From Pyropia yezoensis (taxonomy: Eukaryota; Rhodophyta; Bangiophyceae; Bangiales; Bangiaceae): a stretch of DNA of 64,000 nt. Both the position numbers and the translations under genes were made by a program. Shown here in pieces: positions 9,911 through 22,253 of this stretch (the stretch's first letter is position 1; every line of letters starts with the position of its first letter). Under the pieces are notes generated by a model. That model was not told where the DNA came from. It did not search any database and saw nothing but the letters and a program-made list of their open reading frames with translations. The DNA lies in the NCBI GenBank assembly GCA_009829735.1, contig CM020618.1, positions 23,049,346-23,113,345 on the forward strand. The letters are read 5' to 3'.

Positions 9911-12900
9911 AGTAATGAAGCGGGTTGCTTCACACTCACCGACCCATGGGAGAGTGAAGGTCCTGACTCGACCTCGAGGGGTGAGGCCTAGAGACAAGGT
10001 CCCTCCTCAGAAGCACGACCCGAGTCGGATTGTGTCAGTGCTGGTAGGGAGTAACTACCAGGTCGCAGCTCGACTCTGGCTGCAGGATGGATATGAGTTT
10101 ACCTCTCGTGTCATAGTCGACACAGGCTCTGCTGCCTCTCTCATTAGGCAAGACTTATTGCCAGAGGGGACGGATGTGAGTCCCGCCGGCTCACCCGAGT
10201 GGCGTATGTTTGATGTCAATGGGGGACTCCTCCCCATTGTTGGGTCTATTGCATTGACTGTTTGCATTGGGTTCTACCAGACGCAGGTGAACTTTGGAGT
10301 AGTCTCCAATATGTCAGTCCCCGTACTCCTGGGAACTGACTATCTGGACCTCCATGTCCCGGCCGTCTGTGGACCGGAAGGGGTAATCCGAATGCGTAAT
10401 GGAGAGACTGTCCCCATATTGCGTAAAGGGAGGACTGTTTCCCCTACGACTCATCAACCTAGGGAAAACTCTCCCAAGGGTGGAGGCTCTACGACCCATG
10501 TACGAGTATGTAAGGGTACGGTAGTCCCGCCCCGATCAAGGACCTTTGTGCGAGTACGCACACGGTTTCGAGGGAATGGACTCGTTTCCCCCGTGGACCG
10601 AGTCTATCATACTCACCAAGTTCAAGTTGCATGGGGCCCCATGACTTGTGGGGATGACCAAACTTGGTGGGTGGAGGTCCTCAACACGTCGGAGGAACCT
10701 CGACGACTCCCCGGAGGCATGAAGATTGCGTCGATCTCTACCTTTGAGGGGAATGTCGTTGCTGTGACTCAACAGCAATGGAAGGATATTGGAACGGCAG
10801 GCTCTGCCGACCAATCGAGTTCATCGACGGCTAAGTCGCCGACGGTACATCGGGAGAACATCCCGGAGTGTTTACATGGACGACTGGATGAGTTAATCCA
10901 GAAGCATCACAAGTTGTGGAATGGTGACCTTGGGCTCATCAAGGCCACCGAACACAGAATCGTGTTGAAGCCAGGGGCTAGGCCAGTTCGCCTGAGTCCC
11001 TACCGTATGGGACCAGACTCACGGGAACTCACCCGAGAGCAGGTCCAACGGATGCAAGACATGGGTGTCATTGAGCCTTGCTCAAGTGAGTGGGCCAGTC
11101 CCATAGTCTTGGTGCCCAAGTCAGACGGCACGATGCGGTTCTGCATCGATTATCGTAAGCTAAACGAGCGGACGGTAAGGGATAGTTACCGCTTACCCCG
11201 TATGGACGATTGCCTCGACTCACTCGGTGAGGCACAGTACTTTTCCACGTTGGACTGCAACGCGGGGTACTGGCAGATACCCATCCGCAAGGAGGACAGA
11301 CACTTGACCACCTTCACGTGTCACTGTGGAGCTTATCAATGTACACGGCTCCCTTTCGGGCTTTGCAATGCACCTGCGACTTTCCAGCGTGCTATTGACT
11401 TGCTACTTGCCGGAGTCAAGTGGCAGATCGCCCTGGTGTATCTGGACGATATCATTGTGTTCTCCGGGACTGCCGAAGAACACCTGTCCCACTTGGACAG
11501 AGTGTTTACCCTGTTGGGTGAAGCAGGAGTAACACTCAAACCTACGAAGTGTCACCTCTTTAGTAATGAGGTGGAGTACCTCGGCCATATAGTCCGGCCA
11601 GGTCGCATTCTGGTCAATGAGAAGAACCCCATGGCCATCCGTCGGGCGAAGTTCCCCCAGACGCAGACACAACTCAGGAGCTTCCTGGGTATGTGTAACG
11701 TATACAGACGCTTTGTGGCGAACTATGCCAAAGTGTCTGCACCGTTGAACCACTTGGTAAGTTCCAAGATGCCCAAGCGCTTGGATGCTCCCAAACCCCC
11801 GGAGCAAGAAGCGTTTGATAGGTTGCGAGAACTCCTCTGCAACCCACCGGTGTTAGCGATCCCCAGACCGGGGGCTCACTACATCGTTGATGTGGTCGCA
11901 AGTTACGACCAACTCGGTTGTTGCTTACTCCAACAACAGCCTTCGGGGGAGTATTTACCCGTTGGCTACTTTAGCAAAGGACTCTCACCGGCCCAGAAGA
12001 ACTATTCTGTGACGGAGGTAGAGGGCCTTGGCGTAGTATGGGCAGTCTCCATGCTACGGCCATACATCGAAGGAAGGAAGTTCCTCATTCGATGTGACCA
12101 CAAGGCTCTGAAGTGGATACTCACCACTACAGCCTGTACGAATAACCGACTCAATCGATGGCGACTCTGCCTCGCTGAGTTCGATTATGACGCTGAATAT
12201 CGGCCAGGCCCGAAGCATGCGGTTGCGGACGTATTGTCTCGCATACCGACGGATGGGAAAGACTCTTCCCCCATCCCTGAGGAACTCCCTCATGTGGCAG
12301 TGACCACTCGCTCCGGAACTGTACTCGACCCGAGGATGCCTGGCATGGCCAAGCTATTACCCGTGTCTCTGGATGAGTTTGTCCAGGCACAGGAGAGCGA
12401 CAAACTTTGTCGACGACTCAGGAAGGAGCTCGACCAGGCTCAACCGACTCGGTTCTTCCTGAATGACAACGGCATACTCTGCCGTAAGGGATATACCCAG
12501 GGGGACAAGCAAGTCGTCGTCCCCAAGGAGTTACGCAAGAGTATCCTCCAACGGGAGCACTCCTCACCGTTGGGTGGACACCCAGGGTCTACGAGGATGT
12601 ATCAGACCCTACGCAAGAAGTAATATTGGCCATCTTTCGTGGCTGATGTGTACGGGTATGTAGCCGCATGCGCGACTTGCGCAAAGAATAAACTCATGGA
12701 GTCCCGGCAGACTTCTTCCATGAGGCTCTTTCCTGCAACAGAGCCGTTTGCAGCGATAGCAGTGGACTTACTCGGTCCACTACCACGAACACCAGAGGGA
12801 TATGAGTACCTTCTGGTGATGTGTGATCGCTTTACTAAGCTCACACGGGTATCCCCACTCAAGGATATCACAGCCGTGGACGTTCTGAGTGAGTTACTCG

Positions 12901-13904
12901 ACGTCTGGGTTGCCAGTTATGGCATCCCCGACTCTATCCTTTCGGATAACGGACCACAGTTTGCGTCCGTCCTGTATCAGGGAGTCATGAAGATGTTGGG
13001 GGTGCAGACGAATTTCGCAACCCCTTACCACCCCCAGACTAATGGGCAGGTGGAACGATTCAACAGGACTCTAGTGCGCCAGTTGCGTCACTATGTCCAT
13101 GACCATGTAGTCACATGGGCTCGTTATGCGTCACTACTCGTGACAGCATACAACTCCCAGGTACACAGTAGTACGGGAGAGGCACCGTTTGCCTTCGTCT
13201 GCCCCTGACGACTTCCGTCAGTAGCTGTGGAGCGTCTCACCCAGACAGAGGGTGAGACTTCGACTCAAACACCGAGTCAGGCGAAAGCCTCCCTACTCCA
13301 GAGACTGGAGGAGATGATACCCCTTGTCCGGGCTACTATGGAGAAGGCCCAAGCTCGTTACAAGAGGTACTTCGATGTCCGAGTCAGACATCGTCGCGAT
13401 CCGCTCCGAGTTGGAGATTGGATTTATGTCAACTCCCACGACAATAAGGGAGGGAAATTGGTCTTCAAAACTCTGGGACCATATCACATCCTTAAGACGG
13501 ATGGACGGCGGTTAACCATCGAGAGTGATGATGGTATCCGGACGATAAATGGGAATCACGCGACTCGCGCACCCGAACCCCCAGAGGGAGATCCCGCTTG
13601 GGAAAGGGCCTTGCAAGCATGGAAAGTCCCATCCTTGCCGACCTCCTCCAATAAACCGTTGGAGGCGGTGTTCGACAAGTTTGTCGGACACGGATACGAT
13701 GAGTCGGGGCGACTCATGCTCCGAGTCAGGTGGTTCGGGTATGGACCAACTTCCGACACATAGGAGTTTGTAGAGGACCTACCAGTAGAGAAGGTCCGTA
13801 GATACTGCCAGGCTGCGGGCATATCTATACGCCGACGTAGCACTCGTACATCGGGGGATGAAGTCCCTGCTCCAAGTCAGAGCAGAGCGGCAAGCCAACC
13901 ATGA
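9871..13904 (+). pseudogene. pol: Element B pol (PR-RT-RH-IN-chromodomain) with in-frame stops
   Basis: Ty3/gypsy polyprotein, one frame from the gag slip site to TGA 13902-13904. Protease VDTGSAAS near 10119-10142; RT with FCIDYRKLNE and the YLDD box at 11439-11450; RNase H at about 11870-12250; integrase with H/C zinc residues near 12560-12700, DLLGPLP, LSDNGPQF and HPQTNGQVERF; chromodomain near 13670-13850. Only point lesions occur: TAA 12621-12623 where relatives have Tyr, TGA 13206-13208 (Arg), TAG 13761-13763 (Trp). The RNase H site reads DVVAS rather than DVDAS (codon 11895-11897), losing a likely catalytic Asp. The absence of indels over 4 kb contrasts with gag. Confidence 0.94.
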
Positions 13905-14032
13905 GTACAAACGCATACCATGGTTCTTCAAAGATTCTCTACTAACAAAGCCGACTATGGCACAATACAAAACGAGAAGAACACACACCACTCTTCTCGC
14001 CAAGAAAAGAACAAGTCGTTCGACCGCTGACT

Positions 14033-15949
14033 CTAGCGTTCCATATGCCCACCCCCACCACTATAGGGACCGGCCGACCACGAACCCCCAGGGTCGTAGG
14101 CCGGTAGCGGAGGGGCGTAACCCACTCGGGAGGGCCCCGGAGTGGAAGCCCTGGGAGGGGCCCGCCGACTCGCGGACCCATCCCCGTCGTACGAAGGATG
14201 TCCGGAGGTACTCCCTCCGTGACGCGGAAGCTGCTGCTGAGTCGACAGCAGCCGTTGGACAAACTCGTGTCCAACCGCGAGGCGAGTGACCTCAGCTGCC
14301 AATGACTCTCGCGCCGTGGCTGAGTCGCCCGACGCGAGGAAGTGACTGACACGCCGGGTGACCCAAGCCAACGTGTCAAGGGAGGCCACGAGTGAGGCCT
14401 CCACCGTGGCGTCATACATGATGGCTCCCAAGTTGGGAAGGATCTCGTCGACGCCACGCGCAATCGGCATCGGGACCGGAGTTCGGACCCGTAGCGAACC
14501 CAACGCCACGTCGGGGAAGGGTTCGAGGAACTGGAAGGGTGGAGCCTGAGTCGGCTCCACACCCCCCGAGGTCGGAGTCGCGACCCGCGGGGAAGACGTC
14601 GGCACAGCTCGCCCGCGGCTTCGAGGGGCTCCTCGATGAGCACCACGACGAGTCGTCGCCGATGACGTCGCCCACCCAGAGCCAGGGGGCGACGTAGAGG
14701 GAGTAACCCCCTCCGCGTAGGGAAGGGAAGGGTCCCCCAACCCCTCACGCAGGAGCAGCTGCCCCTGCACCAGAGTATGGGTGACATGGACGAACTCCCG
14801 GGGTGGCTCACTTTCCAACCCCGGCTCTGAACGCTTGTTACGGCGGAGGAAGGGGTCCAGCTGCGCCCAATCGAGTCGATTGTGCAGGGTGACCATACCC
14901 TTGAGGAGGAACGGAGCCAGGTCCCCCGCGCCCAAGGCTAACCAGTGGAAGCCAAGGGTTTCCATACCCTCCACCAGAGCCGGTGGGAGGTGCCACAGGT
15001 AACCCCGATGGACTACATCGGAGTACCAGCCCCGAGCCACCACGACCACCCAGTGCGTGGCGAGGTAGGCGAAGACCCGGTTGCCCTCCGAGCTGGAGCG
15101 TAGCACGGAGCCAAAGTTGGCAACGAGGAGGGGGATCCGAGCCGGAAACCCACAGGGTACCTCCACTGTCTCCCACCACCCTGGGAGAAGAGGTTACTGG
15201 TGCTCACGCTCCTCCAGAGGTACGTGGGTGAACTCCACCCGCGACCCGTGGATGAGGAAGCCCGAGGAGCCCCGGAGTCGGAACTCCTCTCGCACCACAC
15301 CGTGTTGGGCGTGGGCGTCCTCTCCGCCCAGGTAGGGACGAGGAAGGGCACACCACTCGGTAGACACCACCGCGTGGGTGTCGTCGATCTCCACGTCGCC
15401 CGACCCCATGGCGAGGGAGGTTGACAACGCCTGGACTTCAGGCGCGTCCGCCAGGCAGAGTAGCGCTGGTAGGTCGCAGACCACCCCATCAGGTAGAGTC
15501 ACCTGGTTGGGGCACCGACGAGTCCGGCGGTACCATACGTCGGTCCGCCGTGGCTCGGGGATGATCAAGTAGACATCCTTGAGCTTGCAGTCGGGAAGCT
15601 CCCCGACTGACTTGGGAGGCGCCCAGGCTCGGGGCCCCATAGGAGGACGGGGTCGCGGCGGGAGTAGCAGCCGCGACTCAGGAAGGCGGGGGATGGGAGT
15701 CACATCCCCTTCCGCCACCGGGTTGGAAGACCCATCCCCCGGTGGGACCACAGCCGAGGGGGCAGTAGGAGGTGATGGAGCGGGGACGGCTGAGGCGGCC
15801 GCCTCCGACCCTCGCCCGGGACGAGTCGTCTCCATGGCCGACCTCCGGCTGAGAGACTCCTCAGTCCCGAGGGCCTCCTCTCCCGCCCGTCGCTTGTCCG
15901 ACAGAGACGTCGGAGATGGGGACAAAGGCCGACTCGGCTCACCCGCCAC
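14033..15949 (-). pseudogene. Element B convergent ORF (cORF), one in-frame stop
   Basis: Opposite strand to pol, ending 128 bases from the pol stop. It is one frame of 639 codons from the ATG at 15949, interrupted only by TAA at 15194-15196. At that point C cORF has Tyr within EQYYP, so the stop looks like a single mutation. The conserved core after the stop includes VEVPCGFPA, FGSVL, RGYLWHLP, LLREGLGDPSLPYAEGV, all alignable with C cORF. Ahead of it lie a Pro/Ser-rich N-terminus and a block with LPDCKLKDVYLIIPEP. The C-terminus is Gly/Pro-rich. No membrane span, signal peptide, zinc knuckle or nuclease motif is seen. Function unknown. Confidence 0.85.
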
Positions 15950-16945
15950 CTTGAATAACCTTGACCAACTCGGTGAGGTTGAGCACGGGGGGGGGTTACG
16001 ACCCGCTCCCCCTCCTTGACCGCCACCAGGTTAACTCAACCTGGGCCTTGAACAACAGGGGGGGGACACGATCCACACCCCCCAACGACAACAAAGAAGC
16101 CCGACACAAGGGGCAGCGCGGGGAAAACACAACCCCGCCGACGAAGAGCAAGAAGGGGGGGGACACAACCCACGCCCCCACCGACAACGAAGACGCCCGA
16201 CACAGGGGCAGGGAGGGGGAAGACACCACCCCAAGCGGCGACACAAACCGTACGGCGGAAAGAGACAGACCCGCCGACGCGAGGGAGCAGCGGCGGGAAG
16301 ACACACACCCGCCCGCACACACGAAGGGGAGAGAAGATCCCGCACCGGCGGCCGAGTACCACCGCCGGCGACCGAGTGCAACACCCCCAACTCGGGGTGC
16401 GCACACCCCTCAACCCTGACTAGAAGGGGGGGGGAAAGGAGTGAGGAACACCCCGCAGAGAGCCAGCTGGGGGTGGATCGAGCTCTAAGGGGGGGACACA
16501 ACCCGACCCCCCGAGAGCAACCGTACCCCAACTGAAGGGGCAGGTTCAGGTCGACGTTCCGAGTGAGAACGTCGACGCCCTACTCCTCCAGTTGAGGGGC
16601 AGGGGGTGTGGCGGAGGAACGCCGACACCCAGGTTAGGGGGCCCACCCACACGGGAGTCCACCCGTGGAGCACCCTGACCAGGTGGGGGACGACTTTCCC
16701 CCACACCTGTTTCGCGTGGAGGGGGCTCCCCTACCCAGGTTAGGGCAGAGAGCGCACCCCACGGAGAGGGACTGCCTCTCCCGGAGGGCCCCGCCGGACG
16801 CGAGTGCAACCCCGGCGTAACCCTGGTGCACGCTAGACGCCAGCGATGCACCGTACTTTGCATCCCGACTCGGGAATTGCATCCTCCTCTCCCGGTCACT
16901 GCGACTCGCAGCTGATTGGACGTCCACCGGGACGGCTGGACTTTT
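15950..16945. other. Non-coding region of B between cORF start and 3' LTR
   Basis: About 1 kb with strong strand asymmetry and repeats of the phrase GGGGGGGACACAACC (near 16059, 16157 and 16490). Frames open here are low-complexity and differ by frame, so no gene is supported. Because the cORF starts at its left edge and reads leftwards, any cORF promoter should lie here or in the 3' LTR. Confidence 0.6.
16056..16260 (+). repeat. Degenerate tandem repeat, period about 97 bp
   Basis: Two adjacent copies of a unit starting with a G run then GACAC(A/G)A(C/T)CC, followed by CGACAACRAAGA, GCCCGACACA and GGGGCAG. Equivalent landmarks are 97 bases apart (GACAC at 16065 and 16162). A third partial echo of the start is at about 16490. 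Confidence 0.65.
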
Positions 16946-16957
16946 GAGAAGGGGAAA
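16946..16957 (+). promoter_or_regulatory. Polypurine tract of B
   Basis: GAGAAGGGGAAA immediately precedes TGTGGGAG, the 3' LTR start. A purine run here is where plus-strand synthesis is primed in LTR retrotransposons, and its position fixes the LTR boundary. Confidence 0.8.
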
Positions 16958-17497
16958 TGTGGGAGATCGGGCCGGAATTCCGGTACCAATACTTTGGAGA
17001 TTCGGGTCAAGTGGACCTGACCGGAAGTCGAAATTCACCCGACCCACGATGGTGAAACTTCTGACTTCTGGACGGAAATTCGACTAGGACTTCCGACATA
17101 CTAGAGCAGGGTAATGCTGCTGGTATTTGTTTCTTGGGATTTTTGCACGTGAGCCAGACAAATTTCTACGCTTTGAGTGCTTTGCATGTGGAGTGAAACG
17201 ATTGGTTTGTTTGAGGGTTCATTTTCTGAGTGTTTTGAGGGGTTGCGTGAGCGTGTGAGGAGGGTTGATAAGGAGGGACAGCAAGGCGGGGAGGGCCCAC
17301 CTTGGCTGGCCAAGCAAGTAAACACCGTCTGGCTCCGACACATCTTGTTCGTACCTTGGTGAGCTGACCCGTTCACCACACGCAAGTTCCGTGTTCGGCT
17401 GTGTGGAGGTGCTTGCTTCCGGTGTCCCAAGTTGGGATATCGGCAATACTCCTCTTCCTTCCCTGACTCGGGGTTGGTGGTTGGGAGTACTGCTACA
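16958..17497 (+). repeat. Element B 3' LTR
   Basis: 540 bases from TGTGGGAG to TGCTACA, with canonical TG...CA ends. It matches the visible 5' LTR over its last 493 bases almost perfectly. The following GCTAC (17498-17502) is the candidate right target duplication; the left copy is in the gap. Confidence 0.92.
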
Positions 17498-19330
17498 GCT
17501 ACGTCGGCGGCCTCGGCCTCGGCGGCCGTCGCCGGCCGCGTCAGCGTGAAGACCACCCCCTCCCCGTTCGTGTGGAGGTCTGCACCGGCGGTGCACCGCG
17601 CCGCCTCCATCCTCAGTAGCCCCGCAATGGCCGCCGCCCCACGCCGACTGACTTCCATGTACAGCTGTTGGTGTGCGGGCCACGCGCGCCGGATGAGCGG
17701 GCCCGGGCGTGCCTTGGTCACCGTGCCATACGCGTCCAGTGTGGCGGCCTTGCCTGGCACGAGCGAGAAGAGCTTGCCCACCACTCCCTCCGCCTGCACG
17801 TGCACCAAGTACGGGATGTACTCTGCCCACCGGCGCGCGACCGTGTCTGCCCCGCCTGCGGGGAACAGCGGTGCGATGCCCTGCGGGGGCGCTGGCTGCG
17901 CCCGCGCCCGCGCGTCGGCGATGTCCGTGAGCGCCGCCGCGCGCACTTGCGGGGGCAGGAGCTCCAGTTTGGCCGCGTGCGCCGCGTGCGGGACGTCGCT
18001 CCCCCGCTCCAGGCAGCTCTTGCAGGCCGCGTAGACAGCGGCGCGGCGACGGCGACGCTCCTCGTCGCCACACGCGGGGGCGTCGGCAGCGTCCACGACC
18101 GTGGTGGCCACGCGCCACGCCAGGCGCCGGGTCGCGACCGCGACGGTCCGCGCCGTGTGGGTGACGATGGTAGTCACCACCCCCGCCACCGCGCGTGGCT
18201 GTTGCGGTGCGGCAGGTGATCGTGGCACGCGGCGTCAAAGGACGACGCCAGGGCGTCCATGGCCTGAAACAGTGGCGTTCATCAACGCCGGGTAGGACCC
18301 CAGCAGCCGGCCCGCAGCAGGCCCGCACAGCGTGTTGTCCCGCACCCGCCCGCAGGATCCGCACTGCACGCCGATGGGTAGGCTTCCGCCGTGTGCGCCT
18401 CGGCAGCAGACCGCGTACGACACCCAGTTCCAGTACTCGCCCCAGCGGGCGGGGCGGGCAGCGCCGCCGCCCACCCGTCTGCCTTGACGGCGCCAAAGAG
18501 GTAGTGAACAGTGTTGAGCCACACCAGCGTCAGCGTGAACGACAGATGCGTGTGGTGCTCCGCGGCCGCAAGGAACCCGTCGCGCAGGACGGCGTGCGCC
18601 GTCCCGTCGGGGAGCGCGGGCAGCGCACGCAGCACCGCCGCCACGGGCACCGTCACCGACGACGTCACCGTCGCCCGGCAGGCGTAAGGGTCGGACGCGG
18701 CAGAGTCCCCCCCGCGGTCGTACACGTAGGCGTTGTTGTCGCCGCCCACCGCGGCGGCCGGGCACACCGCCGCCCCCGTCCTGTGCGACCGCTGGCGGCA
18801 GCGGGCGCAGGGGCGGCCGTCGGGCGCCGCCCCGCAGCGTTCCTCCGCCTCTGCCGCGCGCCGCGCCATGCCGCGGGAGGTGCTCTCAATCAGCGACGCC
18901 GCCCGCCGCACCGCTGCGCCAGTAGGCGTTCGTCGTCGACAGGGTCGTGGGCGTCCACCCACGCGGTCGCGTCCGCCAGCGCCAGGGTGGTGGCCGCCTC
19001 CAGGGCGGCGCCCGCGACCGCCACTGCGCCATCGGTGGAAGGCACGGCGTCGTGCGGCGCCCCAGCTGCGGCCGCCGCCGCCGCCGTCAGTCCGGCAAGC
19101 GTCGCGTCCAGCGCGGCGCCGTCGGGCAGCTGCGGGCGCCGCGCGCGCGCGTGCTGCACGCGAAGCAGCAACATGCGCACGTGCCACTGGTTGATGCGCA
19201 CGGCTTCCTCGAGCTCAGCCACGTCCCGGGCGTCGGCCGCGGCTGGCGGCGCCGTCGTCGCCATCGGTGACGCCGCCACAAGCCGTGCGCGTACGTGAGA
19301 AGCCGCGAGCAGGAGCACGACGAGATGGTG
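17498..19330 (-). CDS. Unrecognised host gene, frame-broken and cut by element B
   Basis: Minus-strand protein-like sequence in several frames, in transcript order: about 19318-18890 (ELEEAVRINQWHVRMLLLR), 18945-18430 (CRQRSHRTGAAVCP, FTLTLVWLNTVHYLFGAVKA), 18430-18240 (GEYWNWVSYAVCC, CGRVRDNTLCGP), then a long open stretch 18228-17498 (CKSCLERGSDVPHAAH, RWAEYIPYLVHVQAEGVVG, EVSRRGAAAIAGLLRMEA). Frame changes may be introns, assembly indels or decay. Conserved-looking Cys pairs and an Ala-rich background resemble algal proteins, but I recognise no family. Coding sequence stops at the B 3' LTR; the continuation should lie across B, in or beyond the first gap. Confidence 0.5.
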
Positions 19331-19750
19331 ACGGCGGCGGTGGTAGTGGTTGTGGCGGCGGTAGCAGCGGCGTACGCGATGGCGCTAGCCACCAGTGCGC
19401 AGCCGAGGCCGTCGGCCGCGGTGGCGGCGGCGGCGGTGGCGGCGGCAGCACCAGCCGCACGCGCGAGTGCCGGCGGTGCCGGCAAGCGAGAGGCACGGCC
19501 CCGGCGGCGGCCACGCCAGGACGGGGTGGCGGCACTGGCAGCGGCAATGGCGAAGAAGGCAGCGATGCCGGGCGCCGGCCGCGGCGGCCGCGGCGGCGCC
19601 CCCGAAGGGTGACGGCGGCGACCGTCACGACAGCAGGGCGCGGCGGCCAGGCGGGTGGCGGCTGCGGCAGAGGGGTGGGGCGGCGGCGGTGGCAGCGGCG
19701 GCCGTCGCGGGGTGGCGGCAGCAGGGGGGAGACGGTCGCAGCGACGGCGG
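19331..19750. other. GC-rich flank before second gap, no supported gene
   Basis: Long open frames exist on both strands because GCC/GGC triplets avoid stops. One minus frame gives LGCALVASAIAYAAATAA, which could extend the host gene N-terminally, but a start cannot be fixed. No clear domain is seen. Confidence 0.5.
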
Positions 19751-20250
19751 NNNNNNNNNNNNNNNNNNNNNNNNNNNNNNNNNNNNNNNNNNNNNNNNNN
19801 NNNNNNNNNNNNNNNNNNNNNNNNNNNNNNNNNNNNNNNNNNNNNNNNNNNNNNNNNNNNNNNNNNNNNNNNNNNNNNNNNNNNNNNNNNNNNNNNNNNN
19901 NNNNNNNNNNNNNNNNNNNNNNNNNNNNNNNNNNNNNNNNNNNNNNNNNNNNNNNNNNNNNNNNNNNNNNNNNNNNNNNNNNNNNNNNNNNNNNNNNNNN
20001 NNNNNNNNNNNNNNNNNNNNNNNNNNNNNNNNNNNNNNNNNNNNNNNNNNNNNNNNNNNNNNNNNNNNNNNNNNNNNNNNNNNNNNNNNNNNNNNNNNNN
20101 NNNNNNNNNNNNNNNNNNNNNNNNNNNNNNNNNNNNNNNNNNNNNNNNNNNNNNNNNNNNNNNNNNNNNNNNNNNNNNNNNNNNNNNNNNNNNNNNNNNN
20201 NNNNNNNNNNNNNNNNNNNNNNNNNNNNNNNNNNNNNNNNNNNNNNNNNN
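19751..20250. other. Assembly gap (500 N)
   Basis: Exactly 500 N in the most repetitive part of the window. Any apparent ORF crossing it is not evidence of a gene. Confidence 0.99.
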
Positions 20251-22212
20251 CCCCGTCCGCCCCCCACCCACACGCATCATGCAATAGGTAGCGGCGGGGG
20301 CGCCCGCGCGCGCGCGGCCGCACCCCCGCGGCGGCCGCCGCCCGCCCCCCCCGCCGCCGCCGCCGCCGCCGTGTCCACGCCCAGCAGCGGCGGCGGCCGC
20401 CGCGCCCGCTGCCCACGCCTCGCCCGCCGCCCGCGTGCCGCTGCGCAGCCCCCCCCCCCCCCCCCCCCCCCGCCCCCGCCCAGCAGCGGCGGGGCGACCA
20501 CGGGTCGGCCGGCGGCCGCGCGGCGGCGGCGGCGGCGGCGGCGGCCCGCGGCGGTTGCCCACCCCCCCCCCCCCCTACCCACACGCGGCGGCCGCCTCCA
20601 GCTACCCCCATCCCCGCACAGGGGGGTTGGGGGGGGGGGGAGGGGGGGGGGCCTCCCTCCCCCTCCAGCCCCCCCCTTCCGGGCGCGTTGGCCCCCCCAC
20701 CCCGGCACCCCTGCCCTTCCCTCCCCCTCTGCCCACCCACCGCCGGCCCGGCAGCGGTGCCGGGCGGCCCGGCCGGCCACCCCCGGCCGCCCCCCCGGCC
20801 GCGGGCGGGGCCGCAGGGCGGCCGCCGCCGCGGCGCGGCCGGCCGGCCTGCCCAGCGCGGCTGGCCGCCCGCCCGGCCGGGGCGGCCGCCCCCACCCGCC
20901 CGCCGATCCGCCCGCCCGCCCGCCCACCCACCCTCCCCCCCCCCCCCCCCCTACCTACCCCCCTGCCACCCCCAACCCCCCCACCCCCACCCCCTCCACC
21001 CCACCCCAGTCTCCCTCCTTCCATCCACATCCCCTCCTGGCGGCGGCGGTGCCCGTGGAAAATGGCCGCTACGGCCGCCGTATATACCGCCGCCGCCACC
21101 GCCACCGCCACCACCGCTGCCATCGCCACCGCCACCGCCACCGTCGCCGCCGTCGACGCCGTCGCCGCCGTTGCCGCCGTCGACGCCGTTGCCACCGTCG
21201 CGGCCGTCGTGGCCTCGGCGGTTGCAGTGCGGAACCAGGCGCACGTGCCGCCGCCGCCGGCTCCCTCCCCACCCCTCCGCCACGTGCACGCCCCCCGCCA
21301 CCCCCTCCCACCAGCGCACACCCACCACCCCCACCCCCTCCCCCCCTCCCTACGCCCCCCGTTCGTCCAAACCTTCTCAGTCCTCCCCCCCCGCACCCTC
21401 TCTCTCGTCCTCTCCGCACCACCCCGCGCAGGTGTGCCCCGCCTCTGGGCCGTTTCCTCTTCAACCTCCCCCGCCTCGCCCCCCCCTCCCCCCCCTCTCC
21501 CCGCTCCACCGCCATAGGCGGCCCACCCTCCCCCCCCCCCCCCCTACCGCTCTTCCACTGCCACCCCCGTCTCAGAGCCTGGCAGGGTGGGTGGGGGGGT
21601 TTCCAACACCTGCCGGGGCTCTCTCGCCCCCACCCACTCTCGCCCACCTGCCGCGGCGCACCTACCAATCTACCTTCCTCCCCCCCCCTCCCACGCCTCG
21701 CCCCCGCCGTCTCGGCCACGCCCCCGCCCCGCGGCCCGTGGTGCCACGCCGTCGGCCGCACCGTCCGGCCGGCGGGCCGGCCGGCCCCGGCAAGGTCGGG
21801 AGCAGCCGCGCTGGCCGCCCGCCCCCTGCGCCGCCGCGGTTCAACCCACGTTGCGGGAGTGGTGGGCTGTGGACCGCCCGGGAGGGCGGGGGGGGGAGCG
21901 GGAAGGGGGGGGGGAAGGGAGGGGGGGGCGGGGAAGGGGCGGCCAGAGGAGCGCGGGCGTTCGCGGTGGGTTGGCTGGGGTGGTGGGGGCGGGGCGGGTC
22001 TGGGCGCGGGCGGCCGCGTGGACCCACTGGCATCCCCGGCGGGCCTTGCAGAGCTGCAGGCGCGGCGCCCCCTCTGCCCTCCCTCCCTCCCCCCCCCCCC
22101 CCACGGCGGGCCAGCCGGGGGCCGCCCGGGGGCCGGGCGGGCGCCCCACCTTCCCGCTGCGCCCGCCGCTACCCGCCCGGTGGCGGGCGCGACCGCGGCC
22201 GCGCACACTCGG

Positions 22213-22253
<41 letters not shown>

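Larger units (their letters stand above)
7295..17497 (+). mobile_element. Element B: Ty3/gypsy retrotransposon with cORF
   Basis: Order: 5' LTR (start in the gap), primer-binding-like site, gag, pol in the -1 frame, cORF on the opposite strand, ~1 kb non-coding DNA, polypurine tract, 3' LTR. The visible LTR parts (7295-7787 and 17005-17497) are the same length and differ at about four places by eye, which implies a recent insertion. In spite of this, gag and pol carry at least two frameshifts and several stops, and an RNase H active-site Asp is replaced, so B cannot be autonomous. Its 3' end abuts a minus-strand host coding region. Confidence 0.93.

Noticed and set aside
17101..17497. C-terminal 130 codons of the minus ORF 17101-18228 and a related minus ORF at 7391-7852
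   Set aside because: This part lies in the B LTR and repeats in both LTR copies, so it is read-through into the LTR and not host protein.
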